Source of the DNA: UBA4615 sp046046245
GTDB lineage: Bacteria > Pseudomonadota > Gammaproteobacteria > Burkholderiales > Burkholderiaceae_E
Assembly (NCBI GenBank): GCA_046046245.1
Contig: JBJOKE010000035.1
Coordinates: forward strand, 1 to 64,000
Direction of reading: 5' to 3'
Length of the DNA stretch: 64,000 nt
Every line of letters starts with the position of its first letter. Position 1 is the stretch's first letter. This document shows positions 26,261 to 34,501 of the stretch, piece after piece. Under the pieces are notes generated by a model, which saw nothing but the letters and a program-made list of their open reading frames with translations, did not search any database and was not told the origin of the DNA. A program made the position numbers and the translations under genes.

Positions 26261-27931
26261 ATGCCGCTCGTGTTCCGGAAGTCCCGCGTGGCTGCCGCCT
26301 TCCTGACATCCGCCGTCGCCCTGTCGGCCACGCTCGCCGCCGCCCCGTCCTTCGCGCAGGAGAAGACCCTGCGGATCGCGATGACCGCCGCCGACATTCC
26401 CCGGACGCTCGGCCAGCCCGACCAGGGCTTCGAGGGGAACCGGTTCACCGGCATCCCGATGTATGACGCGCTCACCCACTGGGACCTGTCCAAGGCCGAT
26501 GCGGCCAGCGTGCTGATCCCCGGCCTCGCGCTGTCGTGGGCGGTGGACGCGAAGGACAAGACCAAGTGGATCTTCAAGCTGCGGCCGGGCGTGAAGTTCC
26601 ACGATGGCTCGGCCTTCAACGCCGACGCGGTCGTCTGGAACGTGCAGAAGGTGCTGGACAAGGCGGCGGTGCACTTCGATGCCAGCCAGGTCGGCGTCAC
26701 CGCGTCGCGGATGCCCACGCTCAAGAGCGCGCGCAAGATCGACGACCTGACGGTCGAGCTGTCGACGACCGAGCCGGACGCGTTCCTGCCGATCAACCTG
26801 TCGAACCTGTTCATGGCCTCGCCGGCCCACTGGGACGCGAAGTTCAAGGCCGTGCCGGCGAGCGTCTCCGACAACGTCGAGCGCGCCAAGCAGGCCTGGG
26901 TCGCCTTCGCGGCCGACGCCTCGGGCAGCGGCCCGTTCCGGATGACCCGCTTCGTGCCGCGCGAGCGGCTCGAGCTCGCGGCGAACAAGGGTTACTGGGA
27001 TCCGAAGCGCGTGCCCAAGATCGACAAGGTCGTGATGGTGCCGATGCCCGAGGCGAACGCCCGGACCGCGGCGCTGCTGTCGAACCAGGTGGACTGGATC
27101 GAGGCGCCGTCGCCCGACGCGATGGCGACGATCACCCAGCGCGGCTACAAGATGTACTTCAACCCGCAGCCGCACGTCTGGCCGTGGCAGCTGTCGTTCG
27201 CCGAGGGCTCGCCCTGGCTCGACAAGCGCGTGCGCCACGCGGCGAACCTCTGCGTGGACCGTACCGGCATCCTGAAGCTGCTGGGCGGCATGATGGGCGT
27301 GCCCAAGGGCACCGTCACGCCGGGCCATCCGTGGTGGGGCAATCCGAAGTTCGACATCCGCTACGACCCGGACGCGGCGAAGAAGCTGATGACCGAGGCC
27401 GGCCACAGCGCCGCCAAGCCGCTGAAGGTCAAGGTGCAGATCTCGGCCTCGGGCTCGGGCCAGATGCAGCCGCTGCCGATGAACGAATTCGTCCAGCAGT
27501 CGCTGAAGCAGTGCTTCTTCGACGTGCAGTTCGACGTGATCGAGTGGAAAACGCTGTTCACCAACTGGCGTCGCGGCGCGAAGGATCCGACCGCCAACGG
27601 CGCGAACGCGATCAACGTCAGCTTCGCGGCGATGGACCCGTTCTTCGCGATGGTGCGGTTCACCAGCACGAAGACGTTCCCGCCGGTGTCGAACAACTGG
27701 GGCTACTTCGGCAACGACGAGTTCGACAAGCTGATCGCCGATGCCCGCAGCGCGTTCGACGACAAGAAGCGTGACGAGGCCCTCGCGAAGCTGCACGCCC
27801 GGATCGTCGAGGAGGCGCCCTTCGTCTGGATCGCTCATGACGTCGGTCCGCGTGCGATGAGCCAGAAGGTGAAGAACGTCGTCCAGCCGAAGAGCTGGTT
27901 CATCGACATTGCGACGATGACGATGGACTGA
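26261..27931 (+). CDS. ABC transporter substrate-binding protein, family 5 (peptide/nickel type)
   Basis: This 556-residue periplasmic binding protein has a signal peptide (about 1-36, cleavage near SFAQEKTLRI). The mature SBP_bac_5 fold shows the hallmark WIFKLRPGVKFHDGSAFNADAV and the late MNEFVQQSLKQCFFDV region. The family binds peptides, nickel, opines or other solutes; the ligand is not predictable here. ATG 26261 has AAGGAG ten bases upstream, while longer in-frame starts would cross the sigma-54 promoter. It is the first gene of a five-gene operon. Confidence 0.95.
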   Translation: MPLVFRKSRVAAAFLTSAVALSATLAAAPSFAQEKTLRIAMTAADIPRTLGQPDQGFEGNRFTGIPMYDALTHWDLSKADAASVLIPGLALSWAVDAKDKTKWIFKLRPGVKFHDGSAFNADAVVWNVQKVLDKAAVHFDASQVGVTASRMPTLKSARKIDDLTVELSTTEPDAFLPINLSNLFMASPAHWDAKFKAVPASVSDNVERAKQAWVAFAADASGSGPFRMTRFVPRERLELAANKGYWDPKRVPKIDKVVMVPMPEANARTAALLSNQVDWIEAPSPDAMATITQRGYKMYFNPQPHVWPWQLSFAEGSPWLDKRVRHAANLCVDRTGILKLLGGMMGVPKGTVTPGHPWWGNPKFDIRYDPDAAKKLMTEAGHSAAKPLKVKVQISASGSGQMQPLPMNEFVQQSLKQCFFDVQFDVIEWKTLFTNWRRGAKDPTANGANAINVSFAAMDPFFAMVRFTSTKTFPPVSNNWGYFGNDEFDKLIADARSAFDDKKRDEALAKLHARIVEEAPFVWIAHDVGPRAMSQKVKNVVQPKSWFIDIATMTMD

Positions 27932-28067
27932 GGCACGCGCGCCGCGCGGCGGGGCCTCCCGTCGCGCCTGCTGCGCCTCGCGCGCGCCGGGACCCCGTTC
28001 GCGGGACCGGCGCGCGGTCGACTCCGCCGGGGCCCTTGCCCGGCGCCCCGATTTCCGGAACCCGCCC

Positions 28068-29021
28068 GTGCTCGTCTATCTCGCCCGACGCGTCGTCTAC
28101 ACGCTGCCGATCATGCTCGGCGTGGCGCTGGTCTGCTTCGCCCTCGTGCACCTCGCGCCCGGCGATCCGCTGGTCTCGGTGCTGCCGCCCGACGCATCGG
28201 CCGAGCTCCAGCAGCAGCTGAGGACGCTCTACGGGTTCGACCGTTCGTATCCCGAGCAGTTCGCCTCCTGGATCGTCCGCGCCGTCCAGGGCGATCTGGG
28301 GACCTCCATCGCCACCGGCCGAGCGGTCGCCTCGGAGGTGCTGCGCGCCGTCGGCAACACGCTGCTGCTCGCTAGCGTGGCGACCGCGATCGGCTTCTTC
28401 TTCGGCTGCCTGTTCGGCTTCGTCGCCGGCTACTTCCGCGACTCGTGGGCGGACAAGACCGCCTCGTTCCTGTCGGTGATCGGCGTCAGCGTGCCGCACT
28501 ACTGGCTCGGCATGGTGCTGGTGATCGTCTTCGCCGCGCAGCTGAACTGGCTGCCCGCCACCGGCGCCGGGCCCGGCGGCTCATCGGACTGGAAGTGGAA
28601 CTGGGAGCACGTCAAGCACCTGATCCTGCCGGCGATCACGATGAGCGTGATCCCGATGGGCATCATCTCGCGCACCGTCCGCGCGCTGGTCGCGGACACG
28701 CTCGCGCAGGAGTTCGTCGTCGGGCTTCGCGCGAAGGGACTGACCGACCTCGGCGTGTTCCGCCACGTGGTCAAGAACGTCGCGCCGACCGCGCTCGCGG
28801 TGATGGGGCTGCAGCTCGGCTACCTGCTCGGCGGCTCGATCCTGATCGAGACGGTGTTCTCGTGGCCGGGCACCGGCTTCCTGCTGAACAGCGCGATCTT
28901 CCAGCGCGACCTGCCGCTGCTGCAGGGGACCATCCTCGTGCTGGCGATGTTCTTCGTGCTGCTGAACCTGCTGGTCGACGTCGTGCAGAGCACGCTCGAT
29001 CCGCGGATCTCGAGGAGCTGA
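28068..29021 (+). CDS. ABC transporter permease, DppB/OppB type
   Basis: The 317-residue inner-membrane permease has the usual first helix (VVYTLPIMLGVALVCFALVH), the PGDP motif of this subfamily, six predicted membrane segments and the cytoplasmic EAA-like loop EFVVGLRAKGLTDLGVFRHV that docks to the ATPase. It starts at GTG 28068, 136 bp after the binding-protein gene. The intergenic GC-rich inverted sequences may reduce expression relative to the binding protein. Confidence 0.95.
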   Translation: MLVYLARRVVYTLPIMLGVALVCFALVHLAPGDPLVSVLPPDASAELQQQLRTLYGFDRSYPEQFASWIVRAVQGDLGTSIATGRAVASEVLRAVGNTLLLASVATAIGFFFGCLFGFVAGYFRDSWADKTASFLSVIGVSVPHYWLGMVLVIVFAAQLNWLPATGAGPGGSSDWKWNWEHVKHLILPAITMSVIPMGIISRTVRALVADTLAQEFVVGLRAKGLTDLGVFRHVVKNVAPTALAVMGLQLGYLLGGSILIETVFSWPGTGFLLNSAIFQRDLPLLQGTILVLAMFFVLLNLLVDVVQSTLDPRISRS

Positions 29022-29024
29022 CCG

Positions 29025-29918
29025 ATGCTGAACGTGGCGGTCGACGCCTCGAAGGTGCCCGCGCCGGTGTTCGAGCGCGGTCCGGGCTACTGGTCGAGCG
29101 TGCTGCGGCGGCTGCGCCGCGATCGCGTCGCGATGGTCGCGGCGGCGATGGTGGGCCTGCTGCTGCTGCTCGCGCTGTTCGGGCCCTGGCTGGTGCCCGC
29201 GGATCCGTACAAGTCGTCGATGCTGAGCCGGCTCAAGCCGATCGGCACCGAGGGATTCCCGCTCGGCACCGACGAGCTCGGCCGCGACATGATGTCGCGG
29301 CTGATGATCGGCGCGCGCCTGTCGCTGTTCATGGGCATCACGCCGGTGATCTGCGCCTTCGTGATCGGGTCTGCGCTCGGCATCCTCGCCGGCTACGCGG
29401 GCGGCGCGATCAACACCGTGATCATGCGGACCATCGACGTGTTCTACGCGTTCCCGTCGGTGCTGCTCGCGATCGCGCTCTCGGGTGCGCTGGGCGCGGG
29501 CATCTTCAACGCGCTGCTGTCGCTCACGCTGGTCTTCGTGCCGCCGATCGCGCGGGTGGCCGAGAGCGTGACCACCCAGGTGAGGGGACGCGATTTCGTC
29601 GAGGCCGCGCGCGCCTCCGGTGCCGACGCGTTCACCATCGTCCGCGTCCATGTGCTGGGCAACGTGCTCGGGCCGATCTTCGTCTATGCGACCAGCCTGA
29701 TCGCGGTCTCGATGATCCTGGCCTCGGGGCTCTCGTTCCTCGGGCTCGGCGTGAAGCCGCCCGAGCCCGAGTGGGGACTGATGCTGAACACGCTGCGCAC
29801 GGCGATCTACACCCAGCCGTGGGTCGCCGCACTGCCGGGCGCCATGATCTTCGTCACCTCGATCTCCTTCAACATGCTGTCCGACGGCCTGCGTTCGGCG
29901 ATGGACGTGAAGCAATGA
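29025..29918 (+). CDS. ABC transporter permease, DppC/OppC type
   Basis: The 297-residue second permease pairs with the preceding one. It has the N-terminal lead typical of DppC (WSSVLRRLRRDRVAMVAAAMV), the FPLGTDELGRDMMSRLMIGA signature and the EAA loop RGRDFVEAARASGADAF. It starts 3 bp after the preceding stop and its own stop overlaps the next ATG (ATGA). Confidence 0.95.
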   Translation: MLNVAVDASKVPAPVFERGPGYWSSVLRRLRRDRVAMVAAAMVGLLLLLALFGPWLVPADPYKSSMLSRLKPIGTEGFPLGTDELGRDMMSRLMIGARLSLFMGITPVICAFVIGSALGILAGYAGGAINTVIMRTIDVFYAFPSVLLAIALSGALGAGIFNALLSLTLVFVPPIARVAESVTTQVRGRDFVEAARASGADAFTIVRVHVLGNVLGPIFVYATSLIAVSMILASGLSFLGLGVKPPEPEWGLMLNTLRTAIYTQPWVAALPGAMIFVTSISFNMLSDGLRSAMDVKQ

Positions 29919-30949
29919 GCGACGACATCGCCAAGCCGACGAAGGTCCTCCTCGAGGTCCGCGGTCTGGTCAAGCACTTCCCGCTCAAGGGGAAGAAGGC
30001 CGACGACGGCCGCCCGGCCGTGGTCCGCGCGGTCGACGGCATCGACTTCACCGTGCACGAGCGCGAGACGCTCGGCGTGGTCGGCGAGTCCGGTTGCGGC
30101 AAGAGCACCGCGGCGCGCCTGCTGATGCGCCTGCTCGACCCGAACGCGGGCGAGATCATCTTCGACGGCAAGGCGGTGGGCAGCCGCGAACTGTCGCTGA
30201 AGGAGTACCGGCGCCAGGTGCAGATGGTGTTCCAGGACAGCTACTCGTCGCTGAACCCGCGCCTGACCATCGAGGACTCGATCGCCTTCGGGCCGCGGGT
30301 GCACGGCGTGCCGGCGCGCGAGTCGGTCGAGCGCGCGCGCGACCTGCTGGCGCGGGTCGGGCTGGAGCCGCGCCGCTTCGCCGAGCGCTATCCGCACGAG
30401 CTGTCGGGCGGACAGCGGCAGCGCGTCAACATCGCGCGCGCGCTCGCGCTGCAGCCGCGTCTGGTGATCCTCGACGAGTCGACCTCGGCGCTCGACAAGT
30501 CGGTCGAGGCGCAGGTGCTGAACCTGCTGCTCGACCTGAAGGAGGCCTTCGGGCTGACCTACGTGTTCATCGGCCACGACCTGCATGTGGTGCGGTACGT
30601 GTCCGACCGCGTGATGGTGATGTACCTCGGGCAGGTCGCCGAGCTCGGACCCGGCGAGGCGCTGTTCTCCGAGCCGCTGCACCCCTACACGCGCGCGCTG
30701 ACCGCCTCGATGCCGACGATGGATCCGGATCGCAGGACCGAGGAGGCGCCGCTGGCAGGCGACCCGCCGAATCCGATCAACCCGCCGTCGGGCTGCCGAT
30801 TCCACACCCGGTGCGCATCGGCGGAGGCGGCCTGCGCGCAGCGCGTGCCGACGCTGTCGTCGCGGGTGACGCCGCACGCGGTCGCCTGCCTGATGCACGA
30901 GCCGGGGTCCGGCCACACGCGGGCGCCGGCCGCGCGGGAGGCCGCATGA
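29915..30949 (+). CDS. Oligopeptide ABC transporter ATPase, DppF/OppF type
   Basis: The 344-residue ATPase has Walker A GESGCGKSTAARLLMRLL (about 49-66), Q-loop VFQDSYSSLNPR, signature ELSGGQRQRVNIARAL, Walker B LVILDESTSALDKSVEAQ and the H-loop GHDLHVV. The C-terminal oligopeptide/dipeptide extension contains Cys residues (SGCRFHTRCASAEAACAQR) of the type that ligate an iron-sulfur cluster in this family. It starts within the dppC stop codon. Confidence 0.95.
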   Translation: MSDDIAKPTKVLLEVRGLVKHFPLKGKKADDGRPAVVRAVDGIDFTVHERETLGVVGESGCGKSTAARLLMRLLDPNAGEIIFDGKAVGSRELSLKEYRRQVQMVFQDSYSSLNPRLTIEDSIAFGPRVHGVPARESVERARDLLARVGLEPRRFAERYPHELSGGQRQRVNIARALALQPRLVILDESTSALDKSVEAQVLNLLLDLKEAFGLTYVFIGHDLHVVRYVSDRVMVMYLGQVAELGPGEALFSEPLHPYTRALTASMPTMDPDRRTEEAPLAGDPPNPINPPSGCRFHTRCASAEAACAQRVPTLSSRVTPHAVACLMHEPGSGHTRAPAAREAA

Positions 30950-30989
30950 TGCGTGTCGTCCCGGCTTCCGTCCGCGCGGAGGAGTGCCG

Positions 30990-32006
30990 ATGAGCGCCGT
31001 CCCGAAGCCCCTGCCCGATGCCGAAGCGGTGGTCCGGGTCCGCGACCTGCGGGTCGCGTTCGGCACCGGCCCGAAGCCGGTGCGAGCGGTCAACGGTGTC
31101 GACCTCGACGTCGGCCGCGGCGAGACCGTTGCGCTGATCGGCGAATCGGGCTCGGGCAAGAGCGTCACGCTGCGCGCGCTGCTGCGGCTGCACCCGGCAC
31201 GCTCGACGCGGATCGAGGGCTCGATCCGCGTCGCCGGCCACGACGTGCTGTCGCTCGGCACGCGGCCGCTCGCAGACTATCGGGGCCGTGTGGCGTCGAT
31301 GATCTTCCAGGAGCCGCTGCTCGCGCTCGATCCGGTCTACACCGTGGGCCGGCAGATCGTCGAGTCGATCCGGCGGCACGAGCCGGTGTCGGAGGCCGAT
31401 GCCCGCAAGCGAGCGCTCGAGCTCTTCGAGCGGGTGCGGATCCCGAGCCCCGAGCGCAGGCTCGACGCCTATCCGCACGAGATGAGCGGCGGCATGCGGC
31501 AGCGGGCGATGATCGCGCTCGCGCTCGCCTGCCGCCCGCAGGTGCTGCTGGCCGACGAGCCGACGACCGCGCTCGACGCGACCGTGCAGATCCAGATCCT
31601 GCTGCTGCTGCGCGAACTGCAGCGCGAGCTCGGGCTGTCGATCGTCTTCGTCACGCACGACATCGGCGCGGCGGTCGAGGTCGCGGATCGCTTCGCGGTC
31701 ATGTACGCCGGCCGGATCGTCGAGCAGGCGCCGGTCCGGACCATCGTCCGCGAGCCGCGCCATCCCTACACGCTCGCGCTGCTGCAGGGGCGGGCGGGCG
31801 GCCATGCGCTGGCGCGCGGCACCCGACTGAAGACGATCGCGGGCTCGCCGCCGGATCTGGCGAACCTGCCGGCAGGCTGCGCGTTCGCCGAGCGCTGCGG
31901 CTATGCCCAGGAGGCATGCCGGTTGGCGCCGCCCGAGCCGGTGGTGCTGGCCGCGGACCATGTCGTGCGCTGCCTGCGCACCGAGGCGACGCGGGACGCA
32001 GGCTGA
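30990..32006 (+). CDS. Oligopeptide ABC transporter ATPase, DppD/OppD type
   Basis: The 338-residue second ATPase has Walker A GESGSGKSVTLRALL, Q-loop IFQEPLLALDPVYTVG, signature EMSGGMRQRAMIALAL, Walker B VLLADEPTTALDATVQIQI, H-loop THDIGAAV and a C-terminal Cys-containing extension (GCAFAERCGYAQEACR). A GGAGGA ribosome site precedes ATG 30990; the GTG at 30984 is less well spaced. DppF precedes DppD here, the reverse of the E. coli dpp order. It ends the operon. Confidence 0.95.
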   Translation: MSAVPKPLPDAEAVVRVRDLRVAFGTGPKPVRAVNGVDLDVGRGETVALIGESGSGKSVTLRALLRLHPARSTRIEGSIRVAGHDVLSLGTRPLADYRGRVASMIFQEPLLALDPVYTVGRQIVESIRRHEPVSEADARKRALELFERVRIPSPERRLDAYPHEMSGGMRQRAMIALALACRPQVLLADEPTTALDATVQIQILLLLRELQRELGLSIVFVTHDIGAAVEVADRFAVMYAGRIVEQAPVRTIVREPRHPYTLALLQGRAGGHALARGTRLKTIAGSPPDLANLPAGCAFAERCGYAQEACRLAPPEPVVLAADHVVRCLRTEATRDAG

Positions 32007-32019
32007 CCGTCGCCGGCGC

Positions 32020-32050
32020 TTGACCTTGCCATCGCGTCAGGGTCGAGGAT
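32020..32050 (+). promoter_or_regulatory. CueR/MerR-type promoter with 19-bp spacer
   Basis: TTGACC (32020-32025), a 19-bp spacer and GAGGAT (32045-32050). The spacer holds an imperfect inverted repeat, ACCTTGC...TCAGGGT, very like operators of copper-responsive CueR. Overlong 19-bp spacers are diagnostic of MerR-family activation. The regulator gene is not in the window. Confidence 0.7.
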
Positions 32051-32082
32051 CGACGCTCCACAGCCTTTCCGGGAGCATCGAC

Positions 32083-32376
32083 ATGCTGACCTACGAGATC
32101 GCGGACATGACCTGCGGCGGGTGCGTGCGCGCGATCCGCGCAGCGGTGGTGCGGGTCGCGCCGGCGGCGACGGTCCGGGCGGACGTCGCGACGCGCCGGG
32201 TGGACGTCGAGGGACCGGCCGACGCGGCCGCGGTGGCCGCGGCGATCTCGGCGGCGGGTTTCGCCGTGCGGCCGCGCGAGGCGGCGGCGGTTCCGCGCGC
32301 GGCAGGCGGCTGCGGCGGCGGGCGATGCGGCTGCGCAGGCAAGCCGAGCGCAGCGAGGGGCACGGCCACCGCCTGA
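32083..32376 (+). CDS. copZ: Copper chaperone-like heavy-metal-associated (HMA) domain protein
   Basis: The 97-residue cytoplasmic protein has a single HMA fold (1-68) with metal-binding MTCGGC (Cys11, Cys14). A C-terminal tail of about 28 residues has extra cysteines, GGCGGGRCGCAGK, which plain CopZ proteins (about 65-70 residues) lack. It lies directly behind a CueR-type promoter, so a role in binding and delivering Cu(I) is likely. It is monocistronic; the next gene is on the other strand. Confidence 0.85.
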   Translation: MLTYEIADMTCGGCVRAIRAAVVRVAPAATVRADVATRRVDVEGPADAAAVAAAISAAGFAVRPREAAAVPRAAGGCGGGRCGCAGKPSAARGTATA

Positions 32377-32400
32377 TCGCGGCCGGCGGCGTGCCGCCGG

Positions 32401-32661
32401 TCAGCCGGCTTCGGAATCCGTGTCGGACTCGTCGTCCTGCGCGATCCGCGGTCGGCCTTCGACGCGGCGGCCGTCGCGGCCGAACAGCGAGTGGGCCGCG
32501 CCCTGCGGCGTGCTCTGGTACCAGTGCTGCATCCGCCTGGCGGCCTCGAGGGCGGCTGCGGGGTCGAGCAGCATGCCCAGAGAGTTCGGGGCGTCGGCAG
32601 CGGCGATCACCGGGGTTTCGATCTCGGCGTGTTCCATGGTGTCGGTGGAAGAGTCTTCCAT
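32401..32661 (-). CDS. Small acidic conserved-looking protein, unknown
   Basis: This is an 86-residue open frame starting MEDSSTDTMEHAEIETP. The ends are strongly acidic. The middle, LDPAAALEAARRMQHWYQS followed by TPQGAAHSLFG, looks like an amphipathic helix with aromatic residues and reads as structured protein. There is no membrane segment. No family is recognised. It faces the copper chaperone gene. Confidence 0.55.
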   Translation of the reverse strand: MEDSSTDTMEHAEIETPVIAAADAPNSLGMLLDPAAALEAARRMQHWYQSTPQGAAHSLFGRDGRRVEGRPRIAQDDESDTDSEAG

Positions 32662-32827
32662 CGTTGGGCGACGCGTCGACTCTAGCGACCGGTGCGCTGC
32701 ACAGGGAGCCGCACCGCGGACACGATGAACGTGCGGCGGATGCTCCCGGACAGACGGTCGGACGGGTGTGCGATCGCGCGCGAAACCCGGCGTCGCGACC
32801 CCCTGGACGGGCTGCACGCCCGGCGTT

Positions 32828-34501
32828 TCAGTCGACGAGCGCGCGCGCGACGATCTGCGCCTGGATCTCGGCCGCACCCTCGAAGACGTTGAGGATCCGC
32901 GAGTCGACCAGCACTCGGCTGATCCGGTACTCCTGCGCGTAACCGTTGCCGCCGTGGACCTGGACCGCGTTGTCGGCGGCCGCCCAGGCCACGCGTGCGG
33001 CCAGCAGCTTCGCCATGCCGGCCTCGAGGTCGCAGCGGCGCGCCGCGTCCTTCTCGCGCGCGGCGAACAGCGTCAGCTGCCGCGCCACCATGATCTCGAC
33101 CGCCATCCACGCGAGCTTGTCGGCGACCCGCGGGAACCGGACGATCGGCCGTCCGAACTGCATCCGCTCGCAGGCGTAGCCCAGGCCGAGCTCGAGCGCG
33201 CTCTGCGCGACGCCCACGGCGCGGGCGGCCGTCTGGATGCGCGCGCTCTCGAAGGTCCGCATCAGCTGCTTGAAGCCCTGGCCCTCAAGCCCGCCGAGCA
33301 GCGCCTCGCCGGGGATCTCGTAGCCGTCGAAGCCGATCTCGTACTCCTTCATCCCGCGGTAGCCGAGGACCTCGATCTCGCCGCCCCGCATGCCGGGCGC
33401 AGGGAACGGTACGGCATCGGTGCCGCGCGGCTTGGGCACCAGGAACATCGACAGGCCCTTGTAGCCGGGCGCGTCGCGGTCGGTGCGCGCGAGCAGCGTC
33501 ATCAGGTCGCTGCGTGCGCCGTGCGTGGTCCAGGTCTTGTTGCCGTGGAGCCGCCACACCGGGCGGCCGTCGGCGGCGGTACCGCGTTCGGCACGGGTGC
33601 GCAGCGAGGCGAGGTCGCTGCCGGTGTCGGGTTCGGTGAACGAGGCCGTGGGGATGATCGCGCCGCTCACCAGACCCGGCAGCCACGCGGCCTTCTGCGC
33701 ATCGGTGCCGGCGGCCAGGATCAGCTCGCCGGCGATCTCGGTCCGGGTCCCGAGCGAGCCCAGGCCGATCCAGCCCCGCGACAGCTCCTCGGTCACCACG
33801 CACATCGCCGACTTGCCCAGGCCCGAGCCGCCCCAGGATTCGGGCACGGTCAGGCCGAAGACGCCGAGCGCGCCGAGCTCGGCGATGACCGAGTCGGGGA
33901 TCAGGTCGTTGGCCAGGTGCCAGCGGTGCGCGGCTTCGGCGTGATCGTCGGACCAGCGTGCGAACTGGCTGCGGATCTCGGCGAGCGCCGGGTCGTCGAA
34001 CCCGGGGTCGCCGAACGCGCGGCTCGCGCGGCCGTCGGCGATCAGTACCGCGATCCGGGCGCGGACGGGCGCAGCGAAGCCCTGCAGGCGCAGCCGGCGC
34101 ACTGCCGGGTCGGCGGCGAAGGTGGCGGCCGCGGCCTCGTCGAGCGTCTCGGCGCGGAAGGTCTCGCCCTGGCTCATCGGCAGGCCGCCGGCGAGCTGCG
34201 CGAGGTATTCGCCGAAGGCGGCCTGCAGGATCAGCGACTCGAGCTCGCCGAGCCGCCCGTCGGCGGCGAGCCGGCGCGACCAGCCGAGCGTCTCGCGCAG
34301 CGCGCGGGCATAGGTCGCGGCCCAGGCGAGGCCGTGGCTGCGGGCCTGCTCGCCGGTGCCGGCGTCGGGGTCGGCGGCGAGCAGGGGGCGCAGCGCCGCG
34401 CGCAGCGACTCGACCAGTCGGTCTGCGGCGTCGAGCGCCTGCGCGCAGGCGGCGTCGAGGTCGGCGAGGGCGGTGGCGGAACGGGGCAGGGGTGCATTCA
34501 T
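32828..34501 (-). CDS. mcd: Acyl-CoA dehydrogenase with N-terminal extension, probable (2S)-methylsuccinyl-CoA dehydrogenase
   Basis: At 557 residues it is about 150 longer than ordinary acyl-CoA dehydrogenases. The extra N-terminal helical domain contains SHGLAWAATYARALRETLGW and LQAAFGEYLAQLAGGLPMSQ, the pattern of Mcd, which oxidises methylsuccinyl-CoA to mesaconyl-CoA in the ethylmalonyl-CoA pathway. The dehydrogenase core has FTEPDTGSDLASLRT (flavin/substrate), CERMQFGRPIVRFPRV, VHGGNGYAQEY and FEGAAEIQ near the expected catalytic glutamate. It overlaps the upstream CoA-transferase gene by 4 bp, so the two are coupled. The family is certain; the substrate is inference from the extension and the neighbour. 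Confidence 0.8.
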   Translation of the reverse strand: MNAPLPRSATALADLDAACAQALDAADRLVESLRAALRPLLAADPDAGTGEQARSHGLAWAATYARALRETLGWSRRLAADGRLGELESLILQAAFGEYLAQLAGGLPMSQGETFRAETLDEAAAATFAADPAVRRLRLQGFAAPVRARIAVLIADGRASRAFGDPGFDDPALAEIRSQFARWSDDHAEAAHRWHLANDLIPDSVIAELGALGVFGLTVPESWGGSGLGKSAMCVVTEELSRGWIGLGSLGTRTEIAGELILAAGTDAQKAAWLPGLVSGAIIPTASFTEPDTGSDLASLRTRAERGTAADGRPVWRLHGNKTWTTHGARSDLMTLLARTDRDAPGYKGLSMFLVPKPRGTDAVPFPAPGMRGGEIEVLGYRGMKEYEIGFDGYEIPGEALLGGLEGQGFKQLMRTFESARIQTAARAVGVAQSALELGLGYACERMQFGRPIVRFPRVADKLAWMAVEIMVARQLTLFAAREKDAARRCDLEAGMAKLLAARVAWAAADNAVQVHGGNGYAQEYRISRVLVDSRILNVFEGAAEIQAQIVARALVD

